This document shows, in pieces, positions 23,706 to 36,860 of a stretch of DNA of 64,000 bases. The notes beneath the pieces are model-generated. The model was not told where the DNA came from and did not search any database. It was given only the letters and a program-made list of their open reading frames with translations. A program made the translations under genes and the position numbers. Source of the DNA: Liolophura sinensis (lineage: Eukaryota > Mollusca > Polyplacophora > Chitonida > Chitonidae); contig NC_088295.1 in NCBI RefSeq assembly GCF_032854445.1, forward strand, positions 40,475,385-40,539,384, in the 5' to 3' direction. Within the stretch, counting starts at the first letter, position 1. The number at the start of each line of letters is the position of its first letter.

Positions 23706-23999
23706 TCACTCAACGTCTGTTTGTATTTCTGATATGCCGCATGTCTGTATCCTCAAACCAACTGTACGCCAAACCAGCGTACAGCGCCTCATGCACACTG
23801 AAGAAATCTCGACATCTCGACAGCGTTGCCCACTTATAGCTTGCTGATAGATATACAATGCTTGTTTCTTGGCTGTGTGCGAAGTAAGGCAGAGGTTAAA
23901 GATCATTTCAGGAGTGTCGCAGTCTGGAGAACACGTGCCATCAGGAATGCCCGACATGCATGAAAGATCAAATCTGACTAAACGAAGCGATATACACAA
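23706..23999 (-). other. cysteine-rich open frame, possible exon
   Basis: A 97-codon frame on the - strand has nine cysteines, several in close pairs (for example GTCSPDC and SSVCMRRC). It has no convincing signal peptide. A possible acceptor (TTCGTTTAG) lies just inside the 5' end, so the true exon might start about residue 7. I recognise no family. It could be one exon of a secreted protein gene or a chance frame. Confidence 0.2.
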
Positions 24000-24809
24000 A
24001 ACATATGTTAATGATAAAATGGTCTAGTGTGTATTCTAAGCTTCGTATTGCTCCAAGGGTCGTAACAATCGTTTCCCGCATATCTATTTAGTTTTGCGAT
24101 GTCATTGTCACGGAACGTCTGTTCTAAAATAGATCTAACACTACACGAAAGTTATGCAAGTCCCACCCTTTTTGCATTTAATTTTGTAACAAAGCGGCCA
24201 TATAAAAGATTCTGCCAAGGAGGTGTTGCTAGCAGTTGGCGGTTGCCGGAAGCATGAGAGCTGGGGATATAGCGTCAGTATATTCGAAAAGCGGCGTATA
24301 TTTTGCAAATGAGCACATGAGCCTGAAGTGTTATAGTGAAGTTGTGATCTGATGAACATGTATCTCCAGTTATGTACGGATCGCTACATCTCTCGTGTGG
24401 CCCAAGGTTAAAAATACACCTGTGTGACCCTGTGAGAGGACCGGATATAATAAATTATCCGGATCTGAGAATGATCTGGGTTGATGTGTAGATTTATAAC
24501 AAAGCAAGTCAGGATTAAAAAGTTTTCAGTTTGAGTCAAGAGTACATGAAAGTGAAATCATGTAACTGAGGTTAAACTGGCAGCTGAATTCCTGTTAGAA
24601 TTAAAACACGATTACATGTTGATTAATATCGTTCATCGTTATTGAAAGATTTGATCTGAACAGAAACCACAACCACAAAATAAAACACGACTGCTAACCA
24701 CAACACTATTTGATTAGAATTATGTGTTAGTGAGTGTAATTCTCTGCAAAAGCAAAGAGTTGTCCAATGAAAACTGTACTTTATGTGAAGTAACATTCCA
24801 ACGTAATGA
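24000..24809. other. unassigned sequence
   Basis: No gene recognised. Confidence 0.45.
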
Positions 24810-24820
24810 CACTGTGGTTT

Positions 24821-24932
24821 TATAAATTAATTTATTTATCAAATTGGTGTTTTACGCACGTGGAAAACCCAGGAGAGCCCGAGGGAGAAACCGACTATCT
24901 TCAGGTTAGTGCCAGACCTTTCCACCTATTTC
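24821..24932 (-). mobile_element. SINE family A, internally deleted, with target duplication
   Basis: The + strand shows TTTATTTATCAAATTGGTGT, TTTACGC, then a jump to AGCCCGAGGGAGAAACC and CCAGACCTTTCCAC. The central module is deleted. An 11-bp duplication CACTGTGGTTT flanks it at 24810-24820 and 24933-24943. Confidence 0.75.
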
Positions 24933-24943
24933 CACTGTGGTTT

Positions 24944-26354
<1,411 letters not shown>

Positions 26355-26603
26355 GGCGACATTGCAGCCTACGACGCCCTTTGCGACGCGGCTATTCAAA
26401 GCACGGATTACTTTCACATGCTTTCTTTTGTCTTAGGAATGCCAGACATTTCTGTTGTCCAAATATTTGGCCTACATTGTTGAAGGGCGTCAAAACACAA
26501 ACTTTACCTCGGCGACTGTACAAATGTAACAGTGACGCCCAACCACTCGATCTTGTACGGTCAGGCGACAAGGTTATATGTAGGGAGGATTATTCAAGTC
26601 TGA
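26355..26603 (+). other. exon-like segment interrupted by one TGA
   Basis: A pyrimidine-rich acceptor (TTCTTTATTTTCAG) precedes a GC-richer stretch. The frame from 26355 is open for 42 codons, has a single TGA at 26481-26483, then is open for 39 more codons to a TGA at 26601. The predicted product is ordinary in composition and includes NVTVTPNHS. A second frame is also open for 78 codons. I recognise no family. Alternatives: decayed exon, processed fragment or chance. No SECIS was identified to support selenocysteine. Confidence 0.2.
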
Positions 26604-26703
26604 GGATTACACACTGAAACAAACACACAACCTCTTTATCATCAGTGACATTTTCATGTGTTGTGACCATTTGTTTACATCAAAACTGTTGATATATGGA
26701 CTC

Positions 26704-26707
<4 letters not shown>

Positions 26708-26793
<86 letters not shown>
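26708..26793. repeat. (TA)n microsatellite
   Basis: About 43 TA units. Confidence 0.99.
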
Positions 26794-26796
<3 letters not shown>

Positions 26797-28292
26797 AAGG
26801 TTATATGTCGATGTACGTACATAAGCTGATGTATTAAGATCGCATGTAATCGCTTTTAGACATTCGCTTTAGTTTGTTTAAAATGAAGTAGATTAAAATC
26901 TGAATTTATGAATTTAAGCATCACAATATGCAACATGCACACAAACAATATACAATATATGTATAAAGATACAAAGAGATAAATAACTGAACAATACATT
27001 TCAGTCTTGCAAATATATCGATACAGTTTTTTTTTACCTCTAAAATTTCAAATTGTGCCCTCAGTATACAAACAAAGCCACTTACAATTTTTTGTAGTGA
27101 ATTAACACGTTGTTTTGTTATGTTTGTATGTTTGGGGTTTAACCTCGTACTTAATTTTTCAGTCATAAGACGACCAGGAATCTTTAGGTAGCGTAAGTGG
27201 ATCTGACAGATGTGAAAGAGATACAGTATCATCAACATTGATATTTGTGTCAATCCTCAAAACTCGATGACGCGGTTTTGAAACACGACCTCGACTTTTC
27301 GTGTTGAGTTTTTACAGGTTACCTTGCCATTTTCATTTTTCATTTAAATTGATTGAAATCATATCATTTTGTTACCGAGGTACGCTCCAAGGCTGTGGGT
27401 GGTAACACTGGGCAAAAAGTTTTCCATTCTGTCCAAAACAGAAAAGATTCTGATATATTTTAACTAGGTGCAAAACGGCAGTGTAGAAATGTATAATGTA
27501 TCAACAACCTACTTGTCTGTGTGGCAACATTATCCAATCAGTGCTCCTTCACTCCTCGGATCGGAGGTCAGTCTTGGACCCAAATGCCCCATTTCTCCAG
27601 CACATGCCTAACCCTTTACACGCCACACTCTAATCCTCAGCACTTTATTACCAAGAAACCGAGTCGCAGTTCCATTAATATCAGGGCAGCATTGCGCGGT
27701 TTGCAGGCGGTGTAATGAACCTTTGGTCTTGGCCTCAAGGATCCATGTCCGGTTGTAGCTAAAGTGCCTATCTTATTCCCAGCTAGATCATATAAGATGA
27801 ACAGGGAAAGCAACACCCACAGACTTGTGCAGTCGTTCAAATCATAACTGTATATCACATATATTGAGTTTTGGTATTTTTCTCCATTAACTCCACTGTT
27901 TCCATACAAAGACGGCCCTTGGTAATTTGCTGACGTTGAACGCCACCAGATCACAAATGAAAAATGTTCCTAACATATACACTAAGCGAATTGTATCATA
28001 TTACTGATGATACATGCATGCGGTAAATACATATATAAAGCAAAGTATAAATCAAACCTAAGAGAAATCGAAAATATGAATGGCAGTCGGTAAGAAATAT
28101 TCTTTAGCGGAACTATCTTGAGATTTTTCAATGCATACAGATTGTTATAATCGACATAATAAAAGGTGAAAAATGTTTAGCTAATAGTTTTATGTATGTA
28201 TAAATATATGAGTATGAACGAAAAGTCTTCAATTTCAGGGCTTATAGTTTCAACAGTTTCGTGAAATACATTTTCTCGGGATTTTTTTTTGT
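26794..28292. other. unassigned sequence
   Basis: No gene recognised. The part 27500-27960 is GC-richer, with a 105-codon frame on the - strand, but nothing in its product is recognisable. Confidence 0.4.
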
Positions 28293-28307
28293 GGGGGGGG
28301 GGGGGGG
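28293..28307. repeat. poly-G run
   Basis: Fifteen consecutive G. Confidence 0.97.
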
Positions 28308-28960
28308 TAAACGACTTTATTTCGGATCATAAGTTTCCAGGAGACTCATGAGAACACGCGTGTTATGCGCATGGCTCTGTGTGAGAGCCCAGATAAAAGA
28401 TGGCTTTAACACAACGTTTTCTGAAATGTGGCTAAAACATTTCATTAATGGAGTATCACACTCTTCATATGACGAGTATATTGCTTTCATATTTGCAAAT
28501 GGTAACTTGACGAGACCTTCAGAAAAGGAGAACACCAACTTTCGTACTATTTCGAAATTATGTTTTATAATTCTGTTTTTATACCCACGACTATTTACAC
28601 ATTAACAGTGTAAGTCAATGCAGTCCTGTGGAACTGCTGAATATACATAATTGTGAACAGTATCTAGCGTTCACAAAAATAAAATCTTTTGAATTAAAAA
28701 TGAATTCAATCAAGATATTAAGGATTTTATGTAGATTTTTCTCGGTTTGGTATCTGTTACATATCTCTTTCAGGAAAAATATAATAAGTCAAACTCAATC
28801 AGCCCTTACTAAAATAAAATTTGACAGCGGATCATATTTAAGTACACGCCCACTCACTGACTTAACAGACGAACGCAACAGCATGTTAACAGTTGTCTTC
28901 ATTACAAATATATTTTGTGACTATTGACTCCTATGGATATGTCTCGGCTGATGAATGGCG
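28308..28960. other. unassigned sequence
   Basis: Overlapping open frames of 73-99 codons occur on both strands between 28317 and 28927; none has a recognisable product. Confidence 0.4.
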
Positions 28961-29600
28961 AAGTGCTTGGTACCAAGGCTGAGGAAATCGTTGTACCGTT
29001 TTGCCTAGTACTGACAAATTATCGGAACGAAGTTTCTCATGTTAAGAGGAAACCATTATACCGTGCTACCGAGTACCGACAGATTACCAGAATGAAGAGT
29101 CTGGTGCCAAGAGGAAACCATTGTACCATGTTACCTAGTACAAACGGATTACCGGAGTGTCTGGTGCCAAGAGGAAACCACTGTACCGTGTTACCTATTA
29201 CAAACGGATTACCGGAAGGAAGTGTCTGGTACCAAGAGGAAACCATTGTACCGTGTTACCTAGTACAAACGGATTACCGGAAGGAAGTGTCTGGTACCAA
29301 GAGGAAACCATTGTACCATGTTGCATAGCGCTGGTAAATTACTAGAACAAAATGGCTGGTGCCAGGAGACCAACGTACCGGCTTGCCTATATAGTACAGA
29401 CAGATTACCGCTACGAAGTGTATACATGGTGACAAGGAGAAACCATCGTATAGTGTTGCCTATATTACCGCCAGAGGTGCCAAGAGGAGACTATCTTACA
29501 CAGTTTTGCTTATAGTACCGACCGATTACCGCAGCATGTATGGTGAAAAAGGGGAAACCGTCATAAAGTGTTACCTAGTACTAACAAATTACCGGAAACC
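28961..29600. repeat. minisatellite, 60-65 bp unit
   Basis: Units contain CTGGTGCCAAGAGGAAACCA, TTGTACCGTGTTACCTAGTA and ACAAACGGATTACCGG. Offsets between successive CTGGTNCCAAGAGG sites are 60, 65 and 65 bases (29101, 29161, 29226, 29291), with more decayed units on both sides (about nine in all). The open frames here are a by-product of the repeat. Confidence 0.9.
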
Positions 29601-29669
29601 AGGAAATGTGCAGGTATCATAATTATTTATCGTACACGCTAAATAACAACTCAGATCTGGATACTTTTG

Positions 29670-29970
29670 TGATGAACTTTTACTGATGAATTTCATATGA
29701 CGATATTTCATTTATGCAGCATAGTTTGCCATGAACTTTTTACTAATGATTTTCACTTGTCGATGCTTCGAGTAAGCAGCATAGCTTTCCCTAAGATTTT
29801 ACTGACAATTTTAACTTGATGATGTTTGGAATAAGAAATATACTTTATCCTTAACTTTTACTGAGTCAGACTATTTTCATTTGACGATGCTTCGATTAAG
29901 CAGCATAGTTTGCCACAACTTTTACTGGCGATTTTAACTTCACGATGCTTCGAATAAGAAGTATAGTTTG

Positions 29971-29973
<3 letters not shown>
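29670..29973. repeat. minisatellite, about 58-60 bp, about 5 units
   Basis: Each unit includes AACTTTTACTGA-like, TTTTCACTTGTCGATGCTTC and AAGCAGCATAGTTTGCC with substitutions. The array ends directly against a TA tract. Confidence 0.8.

Positions 29974-30059
<86 letters not shown>
29974..30059. repeat. (TA)n microsatellite
   Basis: About 43 TA units. Confidence 0.99.
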
Positions 30060-30061
<2 letters not shown>

Positions 30062-30254
30062 GTGTGAACAACCAACACATACACGTGAAAGTATAAATTA
30101 AAAAGATACATTTAATTTCGAAATAATGCCCAAAATAATGAAAGTATAACCCACTTAAGTTATATAAGATGTATATATATATATATTTATATATAGTGAA
30201 GGGTGGCTCATTTTCAGTAACATTCTGAAATGTACTGAGATAATATGAAATAAA

Positions 30255-30445
30255 CCATGGTGATAGGGGGTGTGCAATGTTCTAGCATTTAAGCATTTAC
30301 ATGAATAGCAAGAATAAAACCCTGGCTGAGGTAAATTAATAAGAGGCCGTATTTCACTGGTTACGTGCGACCATTTGCGGGCTATATATCACTCTGTCGT
30401 CGCTACTCTGGTTTTATTCTCTATGCTGTATATGCTTTAATTATA
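30255..30445 (+). mobile_element. dispersed repeat family C, partial copy
   Basis: Carries AAGCATTTACATGAATAGCA, AGAATAAAACCCTGGCTGAG, AGGCCGTATTTCACTGGTTA, ACCATTTGC and TCTGGTTTTATTCTCTATGC in order; the TTCTGCTTAAGCC end is missing. Confidence 0.7.
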
Positions 30446-31804
30446 TTACATAATTTGCCTTCACCTTTTGTAGTTACGCCCAGCTTTCCGACATACTGTA
30501 CTCCCTTCCGCTTCTCTTTTTCCTCCTTTTTCATTGTCAATGAAATTCGGCGTTATTTATTTAAACGATTGGGTCAAGTCGACGGGATGACTTTGATTGC
30601 CGCTGTCTCCATAGTAAACACTGAGAGCAAACGGTGGCGTACCGGTGAGTAAATGTACGAGTGTTTGCAGAAGGAATCATAGGTAAATAGAGGAAGTTTA
30701 CTTACCATGCCTTTGATGTGTTCTGGTCGCAACGTTGCCTTTATAGAGGAAATAAAAAACGAACCAGGACTCCGACGTTGAAAAGAAGGAAGTAACGATA
30801 ATATCAAGACAGTTTACCTTCAACAAGAGTCACGCAGTTTCCATTGCGGGCCGGATAAAGCCATTTTGTGTCGTCACCAGGTATTAAGAAGTATATAACC
30901 CTGTGATGAGGAGAAAATCAGTACTCAGCAGATAGAAATGGAAAAAAGATGACGTTAAATTCTGGAATTCCCAACGTATATAGTCGAAATATCTGATACA
31001 TACATTCTCTGCTCATATTTTTCAGAATGAAAAAACGTGCATGGAAAAAAAAATAATATTTAACTTATAAAACGCGCACTGTGTCTTATGTGTAACTGCA
31101 TTTTTTGGCGCTCTGGAATCTAACTCATAGAGAAACAACCCATTTAATTAACTTGATTATTGGTTAGCATCTCATAGTTACGCGTGCAAAGAGCGTTACA
31201 ATGATAATTTTATTCAAGCTGAAAAGAGTCCAGTAGAGATTCCCTCATTTCTTCATAACTATAATATTAATAACAGTTACAGCATTGTGGAGTAATGTCA
31301 CATGTATGAAGAAGTGACAAAGTTATACAAACTGCAACGTGCGCGAACGGCATTTTTATTTATATCATAGTCTACCATATCACGTCACATCACGTTTTTA
31401 AAGGGCACAAATAGACCTGACTTTGTAATTAATTCACACCTAATTAGCTTTAAAATTGAACGGAGCGGGGATAATAAAATAAAAACAAAACCACAGTAGC
31501 TGTGTAACGACAATAACCTAGGATAGTAATTTTAAGGATAGTAAGTTCAGCCAAACCCATTAAATATTTCTTGCAAATACGTCGGCCTTTTGAGATCGAA
31601 AATGCAGACGACTTCAAATGTAACATTTGTACGGTTATGCATTCATTGGTTTCGATGTTTGCCTTCGAATTAACATTATGATCATTTTTATCAACACGAC
31701 TGGCTCGGAAACAATACGCTATCGGTGCATATAGTCCATGCACATGTAATATCAAAACACACAACTCCTTATACATACTAAGACTTTCGTTTTTTTTAAC
31801 TTAA
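30446..31804. other. unassigned sequence with splice-like motifs near 30.6-30.9 kb
   Basis: A donor-like CCGGTGAGTAAA sits at 30642 on the + strand, and a donor-like GGTAAGTAAAC on the - strand near 30700. GC-richer sequence surrounds both. No frame gives a recognisable product, so no gene is called. Confidence 0.35.
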
Positions 31805-32035
31805 TGTTATGCTCACGCACCAAATAGTAGGCATTAATGAATTAGGTGTCTTATAGAAAACCTTGCTACTTTTTGGTCATTCACATGAGCGAGAACAATA
31901 AAACCCTAACTGCGTGAGGTAAAATGACAAGAGACCGGATTTCACCGCATACGTGTAAGCATTTACAAACTACATATCACGCACTTGTACTGTCCTCGAT
32001 ACTCGACATTTGTATTGTTTTGATAATATGAAATA
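31805..32035 (+). mobile_element. dispersed repeat family C, diverged copy
   Basis: AACAATAAAACCCTAACTGC, AGGTAAAATGACAAGAGACC, GGATTTCACCGCATACGTGT and CATTTACAAACTACATATCA align with the family; other parts are eroded. Confidence 0.6.
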
Positions 32036-33245
32036 AAACATACACACGTTTTGTTTATTTTCAATAATCACGAATAATCCCGTAAACATGGCTTTGTGTT
32101 ATTAAGTGTATCAAGCCGATAAGCAGGTAAAAGCGTTTTCTATGTACACATATTAATCTCCACAATCACTTTTACAGGTTTTTCGGCTGGTCACACTCAG
32201 CAACACAAAGTCATGTTTACTGGAGTGTTTGTGTTTATTGAAAATACACAACATATTACCATGTAAGCATTTCACATGTCGCATCTCTTTAAACTGTTAA
32301 ACACAGTCTTCAAGAATGTACATCAGGACGCGTTTATGAAGTGTAACAGAAATGTGGTTATAAACAAAACACATTTTTGAATGATTACACTTGTTTAGGG
32401 TAAAGGTGGGTGTATTCTGTTGTGTTTAGCAAATATGAGAACAGAGGGGAATATTACACAGTATAAATCGGGCAACAATGTTATCTGTAAATGTGTGAAT
32501 ATATAAAATCTGTTTAAATGTACATAAAAGTCGATTCCCAGAAGCGAATCGAAGGAAAATCTCTATGCACTAAAATGCCCTCAAATAGAAAACTGTGCTC
32601 AGAATAATACATTCCTATAAATATAACTGTTAAATGTATCGTATTGCATGCAGCTGGCACCTCGAACCGGGTTGTCAATGTTCAACATTCAGATGCCCAC
32701 CTATACCTGTATACATGTATCGACATGCAGGTTGTGTAGTGTATGTTGTGTGGGTGGTATATCTGATGCATATGGTTATCCTAATAATATATATAAGGTT
32801 GGAAACTGGATAAATGTATATACCATTAAATAGGCGTGCGGACAACAGCTGTTTGAACTGATGTAAATTTCATATGTATATAAATGTCTTTGGGTTTTAA
32901 ATTCAGATTTTAAAGATTTTTATGTATATTATTGTATCAAAAGCACTTGTATACTGTGTGTTTAAATATGTAATATTTTAAAAATTGCTGTTTAATTATA
33001 CAGTTGACTTTGGTTATAGATTTTTCAACGTATGTTACACGCTAATTTGTCATATATATACGTCTAAACCCTTGTAACCCCAAGCTATAGGGGATGTGTA
33101 TGTATCGTGTTAACTGAAATAGTTGCTTTGGATATAGAAAGAGTTATACTAAGATAGATATTCTGATTAACAACAACTTTCAAATTTATCACTCTATACA
33201 CAATTGGGATGGTGATTAAATGTAATCACATATACAAAAAACTGT
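32036..33245. other. unassigned sequence
   Basis: No gene recognised. CATAAACACTCCAGTAAACATG-like and GTAAACATGGCTTTGTG phrases near 32080 and 32215 are partly complementary (one arm CATGGCTTTGTGTT, the other ACACAAAGTCATG). This suggests a foldback of about 130 bases. Confidence 0.4.
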
Positions 33246-33395
33246 TGACTGTCCGTGGGAATGTCTGGCATCAAATAATGGTCGTGGGTTTCCATCGAGC
33301 TCTGCCCAGCTTCTTCCCACCATGTAACGCTTGCCGTCATCGTATAAGTGAAATATTCTTGAGTACGGCGTAAAACACTAATCAAATAAATAAAA
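33246..33395 (+). mobile_element. SINE family A, 5' truncated
   Basis: Begins near GACTGTCCGTGGGAATGTCT and continues with ATGGTCGTGGGTTTCCATCG, GTCATCGTATAAGTGAAATA, TTCTTGAGTACGGCGTAAAA and AATCAAATAAATAAA. The tRNA head is absent. Confidence 0.85.
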
Positions 33396-34494
33396 CGGTT
33401 GACAGCTTCTCAGTTACTGTAATAACTTTCTTATTTCCTTTATGAGTTGTGTTGAACGTTGTTTGGGAAATTGATCTTGCGATTATTGACTGGCCTGGAA
33501 CGTTATTTATGATTAACGACTGGTACTCGAACATCTGTTTCGATGCATGGCTAGTTTCATATTTATTGTAGTTTTTCAGGGGATATAGTTTCATCAGTGT
33601 GTTGCATGATAGCCTGTTCTTTTAATAATCACAAATCTACGCGACATTAATCAGCCAGCAATGTTGTTTACATGCTGTTTATGAAAGTTTATATACTATA
33701 TCAAATACCCAACAATGTTGTAAACCAGTCATGTTGTGTTTTTTTGGTTTTTTTTTTTTTGGTTTTTTGCAGTGTATGCATAATATTCTAGTAGCTAATA
33801 TGCATGAGGAGTGTTTGCAGAGGCCTTCCTACAAAGTACGTTGCTTTTAATCAAGGGATTTTTTTTATACCAGCACAACAGTTAGTAATTAAAACAATTC
33901 TTGCTCAATGGTCGTGGGGTTTACATCTAATAGCTAATATTGTCAAATCAGGTTAGCCTCTCAGAGTAAACTTTGTATTTCAGCATGCCAATTTGTAAGA
34001 GTAAAATATGAAATTAATTCCAGTGCTTGAAACTCAAGTAGTGAAATATGAAAACATTAAAGATTATTACATAAAAAATATAGAATAAACTGTATTTTTT
34101 CACTTTTGTTAAAACAGCCCCAAAAGATGATACACATTTTCTCGGCCTCCGTTATGCAGCAATTGCGTATTACCAATGTAAAAATTAAAGTAACAAAAAG
34201 AAATTTTATATGGGGCAAACTCGGGGAGAATTTCCAAATTCAGTTCTAGAAACTACATTTTTTTGTGTTATCGTGCACTTAATCGTGCATTAATCCGTGA
34301 CATTAAGAGTGGGTGCTGTGCGTAAATATCCGTCTATTCTAGCCCATTGTTTTTCAAAAATTGCACGTTGTACTCAGTATAATAGCTATTAACATATATG
34401 TGAAAAGCCTATATTTTTATCCATATGGCATACGTGCTGCTTCGACTTTCTTAGCGACTCAATGCCATTACAGTCTATCGGAAATAACACGTGA
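33396..34494. other. unassigned sequence
   Basis: No gene recognised. A T/G-rich low-complexity stretch lies at about 33738-33768. Confidence 0.45.
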
Positions 34495-34677
34495 ATGAAA
34501 ACAGCATGTTTTTTCCTCGTTGTGATGTTTTTTCCCCTCATTTGTCTATCCCGGTATGAAAAAACAGTGATATTAGCGCTGGGCGCTGGGCGCTGTGGTT
34601 TTCATCATGGACACGAAGTGAATTATGTCCCCGGCGATGACACTCTCCACATCTCTCCTCGTTCATCTGAAACGTGA
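34495..34677 (+). CDS. hypothetical 60-residue peptide with signal-peptide-like N terminus
   Basis: The frame starts MKTACFF and has one lysine followed by about 16 mainly hydrophobic residues (positions 4-18). It then becomes polar and histidine-rich (GFHHGHEVNY). That is the shape of a secretory signal peptide with a short mature part. The ATG context is unremarkable (GTGAATGA). It lies in a GC-richer stretch with an NRF1-like site 30 bases past the stop and a GTGAGT donor-like site just after the stop. I recognise no homologue. A chance frame is the main alternative. Confidence 0.22.
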   Translation: MKTACFFLVVMFFPLICLSRYEKTVILALGAGRCGFHHGHEVNYVPGDDTLHISPRSSET

Positions 34678-34707
34678 CGCGTGGTGAGTAATCGCTGAGC
34701 GACTCAA

Positions 34708-34719
34708 TGCGCATGCGTA
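34708..34719. promoter_or_regulatory. NRF1-like palindromic site
   Basis: TGCGCATGCGTA closely fits the NRF1 consensus (YGCGCAYGCGCR) and sits in a CpG-containing stretch (about 34570-34790). In animals such sites mark promoters. No gene on either side is recognised. Confidence 0.35.
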
Positions 34720-35405
34720 TCGCTCTGTTTACGGAAATACACGAGGCCGGTCACGCCGACCTCACGCGCGAAGGGAATGGCAGAAGACTTCTGCGTGCGG
34801 CGTTGAAATACCCGTTTTTATAGGATCCATTTCGGATATATTGTTCACCGACAGACAACCGTGTGGGTTCATCGTGTGTTTAGCTGGTTGTAGATGAAGA
34901 ACGAAGGAGCTAGGAGATTTTAGCGCAGTGCAGAAACACACGTCAATACCACGACAGGCGCTTGTAGCCGCTTGTTCAGTTTGTTCAGACAAATTTGATC
35001 AAATAATTTCATGAATATTTCACGTTCCCGAATTTATTGATGGGTTCATTTATTTCCCTTGGCTAAAAATAGATTTGGCTAAAATATTAACGAATTTCGA
35101 TATGGCCAGTCAAACATAACTATATTATTTCTGGCTACATGAAGACATGCATCCACAAATTTGAATCCATTGATATGTCAAAATTATGTAAGGTATATAC
35201 ATGTATATATTCCTTTCACAAAATTATATAATTCCCATTTCAAATTAAAATTAGCGCAATCTGCAATTTTTCATCACCTTGACAATACATCGATAAGATA
35301 TTATAAATATGTAGCCCTGTTAGCGTGGCGTGAAGAGATTAAGGCCTATATATATTTATACAGCATAACTAGATATCTAGATACCCTTATTCCTCAGCCA
35401 GTAAC
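34720..35405. other. unassigned sequence
   Basis: GC-richer to about 34990, then AT-rich. A 76-codon frame on the - strand (34992 down to 34762) has no recognisable product. Confidence 0.4.
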
Positions 35406-35583
35406 ACTGGCCTTACTTGCCTTCGGTAAGGCGTCTCGGTGAAGCAGCACTAATGAAGCAGCACTAGATAAAAGAGCGGTGCACATAGCATGCACTCTAA
35501 GGATGCACTCTGTTGATGCCTTCGTCGCCATACAACTGAAAAATCGCTAAGTACGACGTTAAACCACAAGTACTCACTCACTC
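35406..35583 (+). mobile_element. SINE family B, 5' truncated
   Basis: Starts at CTTACTTGCCTTCGGTAAGG and carries GAAGCAGCACTAGATAAAAG (with GAAGCAGCACTA duplicated), TGCACTCTAAGGATGC, CAACTGAAAAATCGCTAAGT, ACGACGTTAAACCACAAGTA and CTCACTCACTC. Confidence 0.9.
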
Positions 35584-35898
35584 TAGCTCTTGATCACTTA
35601 TACACAGTCTTGCATATAGGATTTTGTTTCTTCAGTATTGCGCGTTATCGATGAATGTCTCTAAACCTGTGCCTCACAAAAGGCAGTAATACAGCAATCC
35701 TGAAGAATTAGAAGTTTCAATAATCAGATGATTAAATTTTCAAAAAAAAAAAGAAAACGAAAAAACGTTCAATAACACCAAAGAACCCAGAAAGAATATA
35801 TAAACTAAAAAGTCTGAATGACTCAACAGCTTTGAATAATGCATACCGAAAATACTCGAGGAATGTCCTCGGGGTGTAAATTTAACCAGCGTCCAAAT
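35584..35898. other. unassigned sequence
   Basis: No feature recognised. Confidence 0.5.
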
Positions 35899-36860
35899 CG
35901 TGTATGAAACAGGATGCACATACAACACCTGCAACACAATGCACATACACCCCTGCAACACGATGCACATACAGCACTGCAACATGATGCACATACACCA
36001 ATGCAACACGGTGCACATACACCCCTGCAACATGATGCACATGCACCCCCGCAATACGATGCACATACACCCCTGCAACACAATGCACATAGACCCCTGC
36101 AACATGATGCACATACACCCCTGCAACACGATGCACATACACCCCTGCAACACGATGCGTATACACTCCTGCAACACGATGCACATACACCCATGTAACA
36201 CGATGCACATACAACACCTGCAACACGATACACATACACCCCTGCAACACGATGCACATGCACCCCTGCAACACGATACACATGCACCAATGCAACACGA
36301 TGCACATACAACACGTGCAACACGATGGACATACACCCCTGCAACACGATACACATGCACCCCTGCAACACGATGCAAATACAACACGTGCAACACAATG
36401 CACATACATCAATGCAACACGATGCACATACACCCCTGCCACACAATGCACACAAACACACACACCAATGCAACACGATGCACATACACCCCTGTAACAC
36501 GATGCACATACAACACCTGCAACACGATGCACATACACCCCAGCAACACGATGCACATGCACCCCTGCAACACGATACACATGCACCAATGCAACACGAT
36601 GCACATACAACACGTGCAACACGATGCACATACACCCCTGCAACACGATACACATACACCCCTGCAACACGATGAAAATACAACACGTGCAACACAATGC
36701 ACATACATCAATGCAACACGATGCACATACACCCCTGCTACACAATGCACACACACACACACACACCAATGCAACACGATGCACATACACCCCTGTAACA
36801 CGATGCACATACAACACCTGCAACATGATGCACATACAACACCTGCAACACAATGCAAAT
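35899..36860. repeat. satellite, 24-bp unit with 299-bp higher-order period
   Basis: About 40 units of roughly 24 bases contain TGCAACACGATGCACATACA followed by CCCC, ACAC or CAAT variants. A longer block with the diagnostic expansion ACACAATGCACACA is repeated: AATGCAACAC after CATACATC falls at 36411 and 36710, an offset of 299. Because 24 is a multiple of 3, several frames on both strands stay open for up to about 350 codons. These are not genes: the products are low-complexity and no single frame is favoured. Confidence 0.97.

Noticed and set aside
26481-26483. TGA as a selenocysteine codon
   Set aside because: No SECIS-like structure was identified and the surrounding frame has no selenoprotein similarity.
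30642-30880. Possible spliced exons on either strand
   Set aside because: Donor-like sites exist, but no pair of acceptor, frame and donor gave a recognisable product.
31555-31625. Cytochrome P450 haem-motif-like stretch (KGRRIC then LAEL) on the - strand
   Set aside because: The key phenylalanine is misplaced, the residues after cysteine do not fit, and no other P450 motif lies nearby.
35899-36860. CRISPR-like array
   Set aside because: Units are contiguous with no unique spacers, and the window is clearly animal DNA.
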